64,000 nt of DNA from Kluyvera sichuanensis (GTDB taxonomy: Bacteria; Pseudomonadota; Gammaproteobacteria; Enterobacterales; Enterobacteriaceae). The position numbers were made by a program, and so were the translations under genes. The notes beneath the pieces are model-generated. The model had not been told where the DNA came from and made no database searches. It saw only the letters and a program-made list of their open reading frames with translations. This document shows, one piece after another, positions 20,146 to 26,971 of the stretch (its first letter is position 1; the number at the start of each line of letters is the position of its first letter). The DNA lies in the NCBI RefSeq assembly GCF_014218705.1, contig NZ_JABBJF010000020.1:31997-95996 (forward strand). Reading direction: 5' to 3'.

Positions 20146-20484
20146 GTGAATAACGGAGCGGTAATACACGACGCAGGGGAGCAGGCGCTACAGACCGAAC
20201 GGCTGGCCGACAAGATGTTGCAGCAGGTGTTCGCACTGTTACGCCGCCGCGATATCACCCCTAACGACGTGCAGGAGCAAATGCTGACCTCCCACGTGCG
20301 GGCCATGGCCCACCGGTCCATCAGCGGCGAGCCGCTGCCGGAAGTGGATGAAAGCCTGTTTGAAGAGATTTCTGACGATTCAATGATGCTTGCCCGCGAA
20401 GTGGTCGCGGAGTTCGGCAACCTGCCTGATGAAGAGGCCTGGCTGCTCTCCGTTCACTTCGAAGTAGCAAAAGACAACCTGTAA
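20146..20484 (+). CDS. Single-PRD-domain protein, first gene of the DUF431x cluster (EF_0829-like)
   Basis: I place the start at the GTG at 20146, seven bases after GGGGT, giving 112 residues; upstream in-frame sequence is not protein-like. The protein is one PTS-regulation-domain-like helical unit: LADKMLQQVFALLRR, HVRAMAHRS, and LPDEEAWLLSVHFEVAK, the last matching the second conserved histidine motif of PRDs. PRDs are normally phosphorylated by HPr or EIIB. A free-standing PRD has no DNA-binding domain and may act by binding the BglG-type regulator or the transporter. It resembles the family typified by Enterococcus EF_0829, recalled and not searched. Function unknown. Confidence 0.75.
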   Translation: MNNGAVIHDAGEQALQTERLADKMLQQVFALLRRRDITPNDVQEQMLTSHVRAMAHRSISGEPLPEVDESLFEEISDDSMMLAREVVAEFGNLPDEEAWLLSVHFEVAKDNL

Positions 20485-20494
20485 GGAGCAACAA

Positions 20495-20857
20495 ATGGAA
20501 CAGATCACCGTAGTAATTGGCGACCGCCTGGGTAAAGGACAAAAAGTTGCCGCTGGCGCGGAAAAAGCCGGTGCTCGTGCAGTTGTGGTACCGGGCGTAG
20601 CCGCCGACATGAAGTTGGGCGACATGATGAAGGCCGAAAACGCGACCTTCGGTATCTCCTTCTGCGGTAGCGGCGGTGCGGGTGCTATCACCGCGCAGAC
20701 CAAATATGGCTACAAAGCGAAATACGGCATGCGTTCAGTGGAAGAGGGCGTCACCGCCATTAACGAAGGCTGCAACGTGCTGGGCTTTGGCTTTATGGAC
20801 AAAGAAGAGCTGGGCGAACGCCTGGTAGAGGCCTGGAAGAAGAAGTACGGCGCTTGA
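20495..20857 (+). CDS. SFCGS-family glycine-rich protein (EF_0830-like), unknown function
   Basis: Small soluble protein of 120 residues. It begins with a Rossmann-like strand and loop (ITVVIGDRLGKGQ), then AVVVPGV, then the family signature GISFCGSGGAGA with Cys57. It contains only two cysteines (57 and 93) and no histidine. A cysteine in a glycine-rich loop is the arrangement of a phosphocysteine in PTS EIIB proteins, so an EIIB-like role is possible, but this is inference. It lies ten bases after the PRD gene and abuts the DUF4312 gene. Good ribosome site AAGGAG. Confidence 0.8.
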   Translation: MEQITVVIGDRLGKGQKVAAGAEKAGARAVVVPGVAADMKLGDMMKAENATFGISFCGSGGAGAITAQTKYGYKAKYGMRSVEEGVTAINEGCNVLGFGFMDKEELGERLVEAWKKKYGA

Positions 20858-20859
20858 GT

Positions 20860-21159
20860 ATGAAAGAGCAATTCACCACCACGGTGAGGGTCACGGGCAA
20901 AGGCGAGAGCAAAACACGGGCGTTCGCCGATGCCCTGAACCACGTGCAGGCAGCGGTGATGAAAACATCATCGCGCATCTTACTGCGTATTGAGCCACAG
21001 GATGTGCAGGTTGTTCATGCGCGCGAAGCGGTACGAAAAGAGGCGTTCTTATTCTTCTTTTTACGCCGTGAACGACGAGCGTACAGCGTGGAGCTGGACG
21101 TGACCGTCAACGTGACCGCCATTGATATCGATAAAGTGGATTTCGTCACGCAAACCTGA
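20860..21159 (+). CDS. DUF4312 family protein (EF_0831-like), unknown function
   Basis: 99-residue soluble protein with an alternating beta-alpha-beta pattern: FTTTVRVTGKGESKTRAFADAL, then a basic segment (VRKEAFLFFFLRRERRAYSV), then beta strands VELDVTVNVTAIDIDKVDF. No catalytic motif is visible. The start is the ATG at 20860; a TTG at 20854, overlapping the stop of the preceding gene, is better spaced from GAAGAAG and may be used instead. Always found, as I recall, with the SFCGS and DUF4310/4311 genes, which suggests a complex. Confidence 0.78.
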   Translation: MKEQFTTTVRVTGKGESKTRAFADALNHVQAAVMKTSSRILLRIEPQDVQVVHAREAVRKEAFLFFFLRRERRAYSVELDVTVNVTAIDIDKVDFVTQT

Positions 21160-21180
21160 TTTTCACCAAAGGGTCAGACT

Positions 21181-21957
21181 ATGTTCCTGATAATTTTAAT
21201 AAAATCGCTCATTATCGGCGGCCTGGTTGGCGTCGGCGTGGGCGCCGGAGCGGCACGCATGTTTCACGCGCCCACCACGCAGGGGATGGGGGCGTTTCGT
21301 ACGTTGGGCGAGCTGAACTCCTGCGAAGGCGATCCGGCTTCCCACTTCTCCTTTGGCCTCGGCTTCTTCTTTAACGCCTGGGCTTCTTCCGTCGCAGCAG
21401 GTTCCTTCACCCAGGACGTTGACCACCGCATTATCCCGAACTGGGGCGCGGCGGCACTGATGGTGAAAAATCGCAACGTCGGCGAGACGCTGCATAACCC
21501 ACGCAAAATGGCGATTGCCTGCGGCATCATCGGCATGATTGTGGTGGCCTTCCTCAACCTGACGGCCTCTTCCGTACCACAGGCGCTGCAGGTCACCGCC
21601 GTTAAGGTACTGGTTCCGGCAGCCAACCTGCTGGTGAACACCGTGATGCCGGTTATCTTCTGGCTGGCAGCGATTGATGCCGGTAAGAAATCAGGCTTCT
21701 GGGCCACCATCTTCGGCGGCGCAGCGCAGCTGATTATGGGTAACGCCGTGCCGGGCCTGGTGCTGGGTATTCTGATTGGTAAGGGTGTTGAAGAGAGCGG
21801 CTGGCATCGCGTCACCAAAGTGATGATGGGTGCGATTATTGCGCTGTTCGTCCTGAGCGCCTTCTTCCGCGGCTTCGACATGAAGATGATTGAATCCTTC
21901 CACCTGACCGTACCGAACTGGCTGGATCTGATCCACAGCTCAATCAGCGGCAAATAA
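21181..21957 (+). CDS. DUF4311 integral membrane protein (EF_0832/0833-like), putative transporter subunit
   Basis: 258 residues with about five or six hydrophobic helices (near 4-26, 110-130, 140-162, 178-202 and 215-235), the first without a cleavage site. The loop after helix 1, GAFRTLGELNSCEGDPASHFSFGLGFFFNAWASSV, is polar and probably conserved. No ATPase or known permease motif. With the next gene it looks like a two-subunit membrane complex. Its size is close to that of a mannose-family EIIC, whose place it takes in the gene order of the dga operon; homology is not visible to me. Confidence 0.8.
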   Translation: MFLIILIKSLIIGGLVGVGVGAGAARMFHAPTTQGMGAFRTLGELNSCEGDPASHFSFGLGFFFNAWASSVAAGSFTQDVDHRIIPNWGAAALMVKNRNVGETLHNPRKMAIACGIIGMIVVAFLNLTASSVPQALQVTAVKVLVPAANLLVNTVMPVIFWLAAIDAGKKSGFWATIFGGAAQLIMGNAVPGLVLGILIGKGVEESGWHRVTKVMMGAIIALFVLSAFFRGFDMKMIESFHLTVPNWLDLIHSSISGK

Positions 21958-21969
21958 CGGGAGCCTGAC

Positions 21970-22614
21970 ATGGAACAAAATAAAGGTTTTTGGTATGCCG
22001 ACTGGTCGTTCCCGATCTTCGTTGGCCTGCTCTCCTCCGGCGTGTTCGCCGGGACGCATATGTACTACCTCTACGGCATTGGTGCTTTCAACGAAGTGGC
22101 CTTCGTGGCGATGCTGAAAGCCGGGATTGATACCGGGGCTTACGGTGCCGTTGCCGCGTTCGGCGCGAGCTTCCTGTTCGCCCGTATCATCGAAGGTTCG
22201 CTGGTGGGCATTCTGGACATCGGTGGCGCGATCCAAACCGGCGTGGGCCTTGGGGTTCCAGCGCTGCTGCTGGGCGCGGGCATCATGTTCCCGGTGACCA
22301 ACTTTATCGCCTCCCTGATTACCGGGCTGGTGATTGGTCTGGCGATTGGCTACATCATCATCCTGGCGCGTAAGTTCACCATCAACCAGAGTGACTCCAC
22401 CTACGGGGCCGACGTGATGATGGGCGCGGGTAACGCCTCCGGCCGCTTCCTTGGCCCGTTGATTATCCTTAGCGCCATGACCGCTTCGATTCCTATCGGT
22501 GTGGGCTCGCTGATTGGCGCGCTGATTTTCTATGTCTGGCAAAAGCCGATTACCGGCGGCGCTATTCTCGGCGCGATGCTGCTGGGTTCCATCTTCCCGG
22601 TAGCGATTAGTTAA
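21970..22614 (+). CDS. DUF4310 integral membrane protein, putative transporter subunit
   Basis: 214 residues, very hydrophobic, with about six helices (for example FPIFVGLLSSGVFAGTHMYY, VGVPALLLGAGIMFPVTNFI-like stretches, and the C-terminal PITGGAILGAMLLGSIFPVAIS). It starts 13 bases after the DUF4311 gene, with GGGAG as ribosome site. Glycine and alanine are frequent inside the helices, as in tightly packed channels. No motif assigns a substrate. Its position before the catabolic enzymes supports an uptake role. Confidence 0.8.
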   Translation: MEQNKGFWYADWSFPIFVGLLSSGVFAGTHMYYLYGIGAFNEVAFVAMLKAGIDTGAYGAVAAFGASFLFARIIEGSLVGILDIGGAIQTGVGLGVPALLLGAGIMFPVTNFIASLITGLVIGLAIGYIIILARKFTINQSDSTYGADVMMGAGNASGRFLGPLIILSAMTASIPIGVGSLIGALIFYVWQKPITGGAILGAMLLGSIFPVAIS

Positions 22615-22656
22615 ACCCTGCGGGCGCTCTGGCGCCCGTCTTAACAGGAGAGAGAT

Positions 22657-23790
22657 ATGTTTGATTTACTCCTGCGCCGTGCGCGCCTCGTCGACGATAC
22701 CCTGACTGATATCGCCATCAAGGACGGTTCAATCGCGGCGCTGGGCGAGATTAGCGCGCCTGCCCTGAAAACCATTGAGCTGGACGGCAAATACTACGCC
22801 AGCGCCGGCTGGATTGACTCCCACGTCCACTGCTACCCGAACTCACCGATTTATCACGATGAACCGGACAGCGTCGGTATCGCCACCGGTGTCACCACCG
22901 TGATTGATGCTGGCAGTACCGGGGCCGATGACGTAGATGATTTCTACCAGTTGACCCGCAAAGCCGCGACCGACGTCTATGCGCTGCTCAACATCTCCCG
23001 CGTGGGGCTGATTGCCCAGAACGAACTGGCCAATATGGCCAATATCGATGCGGAAGCGGTGAAGCAGGCGGTGGCGCGCCACCCGGACTTTATCGTCGGC
23101 CTGAAAGCGCGCATGAGCAGCAGCGTGGTCGGCGAAAACGGTATTACGCCGCTGTTGCGTGGCAAAGCCATCCAGAAAGAAAACGGCGACCTGCCGCTGA
23201 TGGTGCACATTGGCAACAACCCGCCGAACCTTGATGAGATTGCCGAACTGCTGAGTTCCGGCGACATCATCACCCACTGCTACAACGGCAAACCGAACCG
23301 CATCCTGACGCCGGAAGGCGAACTGCGCGGCTCTATCGTGCGCGCCTTAAAGCGCGGCGTGCGTCTCGACGTCGGCCACGGCACCGCCAGCTTCAGCTTT
23401 GAAGTGGCCCGCCGGGCGATTGCGATGGGCATTCTGCCGCACACCATCAGCTCCGATATCTACTGCCGTAACCGCATCGACGGCCCGGTACGCTCGCTGG
23501 CGCTGGTGATGTCGAAGTTCCTCGCCATCGGTATGTCGCTGCCGCAGGTCATTGACTGCGTCACCGCCCATGCCGCCGATGGCCTGCGCCTGAGCCGTAA
23601 AGGGCAACTGGCGGTGGGGTATGACGCGGACCTGACGCTGTTTACCGTTGCCCAGACCCCAACGGTGCTGGTGGATGCGGAAAAAGAGAGCCTTCAGGCT
23701 GACAAGATTTTGCTGCCGCTTGCCGCGATTCGCGCGGGCAAGGGCTATCTGACCGAACAAGGGAGTGCGGAAAATGCCTTCGATTTTTGA
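22657..23790 (+). CDS. Amidohydrolase/deacetylase-family metallohydrolase (COG3964, EF_0837-like)
   Basis: 377-residue TIM-barrel metal hydrolase. The HxH metal motif is DSHVHCYP (His56, His58); VGLKARMSS carries the likely bridging lysine; VDVGHGTASFSF and HTISSDIYCRN carry the later histidines and aspartate. Family members cleave acyl groups from N- or O-acylated acids; an E. faecalis relative is, as I recall, active on an acetylated hydroxy-acid model compound. In this operon it most plausibly frees an amino or hydroxyl group before the lyase acts. It overlaps the next gene by 17 bases. Confidence 0.85.
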   Translation: MFDLLLRRARLVDDTLTDIAIKDGSIAALGEISAPALKTIELDGKYYASAGWIDSHVHCYPNSPIYHDEPDSVGIATGVTTVIDAGSTGADDVDDFYQLTRKAATDVYALLNISRVGLIAQNELANMANIDAEAVKQAVARHPDFIVGLKARMSSSVVGENGITPLLRGKAIQKENGDLPLMVHIGNNPPNLDEIAELLSSGDIITHCYNGKPNRILTPEGELRGSIVRALKRGVRLDVGHGTASFSFEVARRAIAMGILPHTISSDIYCRNRIDGPVRSLALVMSKFLAIGMSLPQVIDCVTAHAADGLRLSRKGQLAVGYDADLTLFTVAQTPTVLVDAEKESLQADKILLPLAAIRAGKGYLTEQGSAENAFDF

Positions 23791-24892
23791 GAAATACGAT
23801 TTAAAACAGGTGATTAACACCTCCGGCCGTATGACGATCCTCGGCGTCTCTACGCCACGTCCGGAAGTGGTAGAAGCCGCGATGGCGGGTATGAACCAGT
23901 ACTTCGAAATGAAAGACCTGGTGAATAAAACCGGCACCTACATTGCGAAGCTGCTGGATGTAGAAGGGGCGACCGTCGTCTCCTGTGCCTCCGCCGGGAT
24001 TGCGCAGTCGGTGGCGGCGGTGCTGGTAAAAGAGAGCGACTGGCTGCTGGAAAACCTGCACGTTACCCCGATTGAAAACAACGAAATCGTGCTGCCGAAA
24101 GGCCACAACGTCAACTTTGGCGCACCGGTCGGCACCATGGTGGCGCTGGGCGGCGGCAAGCTGGTGGAAGCGGGCTACGCCAACGAATGTTCTGCCGACC
24201 AGTTGGCGGCAGCTATCACCCCGCGTACAGCGGCCATTCTGTACATTAAATCTCACCACTGCGTGCAGAAAAGCATGCTCAACGTGGCGCAGGCCGCGGC
24301 GGTCGCGCGCAGCCACAATCTGCCGCTGATTGTCGATGCGGCGGCGGAAGAAGATTTACAGGCCTACTACCGTGCGGGTGCGGATCTGGTTATTTACAGC
24401 GGCGCGAAGGCCATTGAAGGGCCAACCAGCGGGCTGGTTATCGGTAAAACCCAGTATGTGGAGTGGGTCAAACGCCAGTCGAACGGCATTGGTCGTGCGA
24501 TGAAAGTGGGCAAAGAGGGCATTCTTGGCCTGACCTGCGCCATCGAACATTACCTGACGGCGACCAAAGAGAGCGGCGAAGAGATGGTGGCGAAAATGAC
24601 CCCATTCATCGACGCGCTTAATACGCTCAACGGCGTGACCGCCCGCGTGGTGTGGGACAGCGCAGGCCGCGATATTGCGCGCGCCGAGATTAAATTTGAT
24701 GAAGCCGTGACCGGTGTCCACACCGGCGACCTGGTGGCGGCGCTGAAGCAGGGCGAATACGCCATTTACTTCCGCGGCTACAAGGCCAACGAAGGCATTA
24801 TCGAAGCCGATGTCCGCAGCGTGGATGCGCAGCAGCTGGAGATTGTCTCCCGCCGTATTGCTGAAGTCTTAAACCAGGAGAAAAAAGCATGA
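23774..24892 (+). CDS. DgaE-like pyridoxal-phosphate ammonia-lyase
   Basis: 372 residues of the SelA-like fold-type I PLP family. The PLP lysine is Lys212 in IYSGAKAIEGPTSG, and the aspartate that pairs with the PLP nitrogen is Asp188 in LIVDAAAEED. Close in type to DgaE, which in the D-glucosaminate pathway removes ammonia from 2-amino-2-deoxygluconate 6-phosphate to give 2-keto-3-deoxygluconate 6-phosphate (KDGP). Start chosen at the ATG eight bases after GGGAG; a GTG at 23765 is in frame but overlaps that site. Its stop overlaps the aldolase start by four bases. Confidence 0.85.
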   Translation: MPSIFEKYDLKQVINTSGRMTILGVSTPRPEVVEAAMAGMNQYFEMKDLVNKTGTYIAKLLDVEGATVVSCASAGIAQSVAAVLVKESDWLLENLHVTPIENNEIVLPKGHNVNFGAPVGTMVALGGGKLVEAGYANECSADQLAAAITPRTAAILYIKSHHCVQKSMLNVAQAAAVARSHNLPLIVDAAAEEDLQAYYRAGADLVIYSGAKAIEGPTSGLVIGKTQYVEWVKRQSNGIGRAMKVGKEGILGLTCAIEHYLTATKESGEEMVAKMTPFIDALNTLNGVTARVVWDSAGRDIARAEIKFDEAVTGVHTGDLVAALKQGEYAIYFRGYKANEGIIEADVRSVDAQQLEIVSRRIAEVLNQEKKA

Positions 24893-25629
24893 AACTGACC
24901 CCAAACTTTTACCGTGACCGCGTCTGCCTGAACGTTCTGGCAGGCAGCAAGCAAAACGCCAGTGAGATTTACGAAGCGGCGGAAGGTCATGTGCTGGTGG
25001 GCGTGCTCTCCAAAAACTATCCGGATATCGCCAGCGCGGTGGCCGATATGCGTGAATACGCAAAGCTGATTGATAACGCACTGTCTGTCGGGCTGGGCGC
25101 AGGCGACCCGAATCAGTCGGCGATGGTCAGCGAAATTTCCCGCCAGGTGCAGCCGCAGCACGTTAACCAGGTCTTCACCGGCGTTGGCACCAGCCGCGCG
25201 CTGTTGGGGCAGAACGAGACTGTGGTCAACGGCCTGGTATCGCCAACCGGCACCGTCGGCAGGGTGAAAATCTCCACCGGCCCGCTCTCCAGCAACGCGC
25301 CGGACGGCATTGTGCCGCTGGAAACGGCGATTGCCCTGCTGAAAGATATGGGCGGCAGCTCGATTAAATACTTCCCGATGGGTGGCCTGAAGCATCGCGA
25401 TGAGTTTGTGGCGGTGGCTGAAGCCTGCGCGCGCCATGATTTCTGGCTGGAACCGACCGGCGGCATTGACCTCGACAACTACGGCGAAATCCTGAAAATT
25501 GCGCTGGATGCTGGCGTTAGCAAAATTATCCCCCATATCTATAGCTCGATTATTGATAAGGCGAGCGGAAATACGCGTCCGGCGGATGTGCGTCAGCTGC
25601 TGGATATGACGAAACAGCTTGTTAAGTAG
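24889..25629 (+). CDS. DgaF-like KDGP aldolase
   Basis: 246-residue TIM-barrel aldolase of the family that cleaves 2-keto-3-deoxy-6-phosphogluconate to pyruvate and glyceraldehyde 3-phosphate. Expected features: LVGVLSKNYPDI, GVGTSRALLGQNET, the substrate-binding GSSIKYFPMGGLKHRDEF with the likely Schiff-base lysine, and LEPTGGIDLDNY. Coupled to the lyase by ATGA. With DgaE it defines the downstream half of a sugar-acid pathway. Because the substrate of this step is a phosphate ester and the cluster has no kinase, phosphorylation must occur on uptake or elsewhere. Confidence 0.87.
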   Translation: MKLTPNFYRDRVCLNVLAGSKQNASEIYEAAEGHVLVGVLSKNYPDIASAVADMREYAKLIDNALSVGLGAGDPNQSAMVSEISRQVQPQHVNQVFTGVGTSRALLGQNETVVNGLVSPTGTVGRVKISTGPLSSNAPDGIVPLETAIALLKDMGGSSIKYFPMGGLKHRDEFVAVAEACARHDFWLEPTGGIDLDNYGEILKIALDAGVSKIIPHIYSSIIDKASGNTRPADVRQLLDMTKQLVK

Positions 25630-25637
25630 TGCGATTG

Positions 25638-25766
25638 TCCCCCTCACCCCGGCCCTCTCCCCACAGGGGAGAGGGAGAAAACCGACCGTACTTTTTTGCG
25701 CCGATCGTACGTAAACGCACTGAACGGTCCCCTCTCCCCTCTGGGGAGAGGGTTAGGGTGAGGGGG
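25638..25766. repeat. Palindromic intergenic repeat, copy 4 (largest)
   Basis: 129 bp: CCCCCTCACCCCGGCCCTCTCC at the left, GGGTTAGGGTGAGGGGG at the right, with two inner hairpins and a spacer containing GATCGTACGTAAAC. It splits the cluster between the aldolase and the lactonase genes without an obvious transcription stop of its own. Confidence 0.9.
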
Positions 25767-25797
25767 AAAACCCCCACCGAACCATCAAGGAGTCACC

Positions 25798-26949
25798 ATG
25801 CCAACCGCTCGTCACCTGCTTGTTGCTTCACTCTCTCTGCTTGCCGCCAGCGCCGTCGCGCAAACCCAGTACGCTTGGGTGGGTACCTACAACCCTAACG
25901 GCGAAGGTCTGTATCGCTTTACCGTCGATGGCAAAACCGGCGAGCTGCGCGATAAAGCGCTCGTCAGTTCGCTGCCGAACGTCGCGCAACTGACCGTCAG
26001 CCAGGATGGCAAAACCCTGTACGCCGCCAGCGAAGTAGAAAAAGGTGTAGTGCAGGCGTGGCGCATTGCCGCGAGCGGCGAGCTGAGCGAGCTGAATCAG
26101 GTGGCTTCCGGCGGCGCGGGCCCGGTCTATCTCTCGCTGACACCAGATGGCCGCCACCTGCTGGTGGCGAACTACGTGAGCGGCTCGATTGCCGTATTGC
26201 CGGTGAAAGAAGATGGCAGCCTGGGTGAGGCGGTGGATGCGCATCAGGATCAAGGTCCTGCGGGCGCAGCGCGACCGGCTGCGGCGGTTGAAGGCAGCTT
26301 TGCCGTCAGCGATCATAACGGCCCGCATGCCCATATGATCTCGGCCGATCCGAGCGGGAAGTTTGTCTTCTCGACCGATCTGGGGCTGGACAGGATCTAC
26401 CAGTACCGTATGGACAGCGCCAGCGGCAAGCTGACGCCGAACGACCCGCCGTTTATCGCCGCATCGTCCGCCGGGGCGGGGCCGCGACATTTTGTCTTCA
26501 CGCCTGCCGGAAATGGACTATGGTTGATTAACGAAGAAGCTTCCACGCTGACGTTTTATCACCTCGATAAACAGAGCGGACTGCTGCGCGAAGGGAAAAC
26601 GGTCTCTGCCTTACCGAAAGAGTATAAAGGCACCAGCTTTGCCGCCGGTCTGGTATTAAGCCAGGACGGCAAACAGCTGTACGTCGCTAACCGCTTACAC
26701 AACAGTATCGCCCACTTTACCGTGATGGCCGATGGCACCCTGAAACATCAGGATGATATCTGGACGCGTGGCGACTATCCGCGAACGTTAACGCTGGATA
26801 AGCAAGGGCACTGGCTCTATGTGATGAATCAGCGTAGCGACAATATCACCCGCTTTAGCGTAGCGCCGAAGGACGGAAAACTGACGTTCTCCCCGGACTA
26901 CACCCCGGTTGGCAGCCCATCCCAGATGGTGATTTCTGCCACCCCTTAA
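25798..26949 (+). CDS. Exported lactonase-family beta-propeller protein
   Basis: 383 residues of the seven-bladed propeller family that includes 6-phosphogluconolactonase of the Pgl/YbhE type. A clear signal peptide (MPTARHLLVASLSLLAASAVA, cleavage near residue 21) sends it to the periplasm, unlike cytoplasmic Pgl. Repeated strand patterns include SQDGKTLYAASE, TPDGRHLLVANYVSG and SQDGKQLYVANRLHN, and the central DHNGPHAHMISADPSGKFVF block bears the family's histidines. Periplasmic location suggests it opens a lactone before uptake by the membrane proteins. Ribosome site AAGGAG. Confidence 0.85.
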   Translation: MPTARHLLVASLSLLAASAVAQTQYAWVGTYNPNGEGLYRFTVDGKTGELRDKALVSSLPNVAQLTVSQDGKTLYAASEVEKGVVQAWRIAASGELSELNQVASGGAGPVYLSLTPDGRHLLVANYVSGSIAVLPVKEDGSLGEAVDAHQDQGPAGAARPAAAVEGSFAVSDHNGPHAHMISADPSGKFVFSTDLGLDRIYQYRMDSASGKLTPNDPPFIAASSAGAGPRHFVFTPAGNGLWLINEEASTLTFYHLDKQSGLLREGKTVSALPKEYKGTSFAAGLVLSQDGKQLYVANRLHNSIAHFTVMADGTLKHQDDIWTRGDYPRTLTLDKQGHWLYVMNQRSDNITRFSVAPKDGKLTFSPDYTPVGSPSQMVISATP

Positions 26950-26971
26950 GCCGTAACAGGAAGGAACCGAC

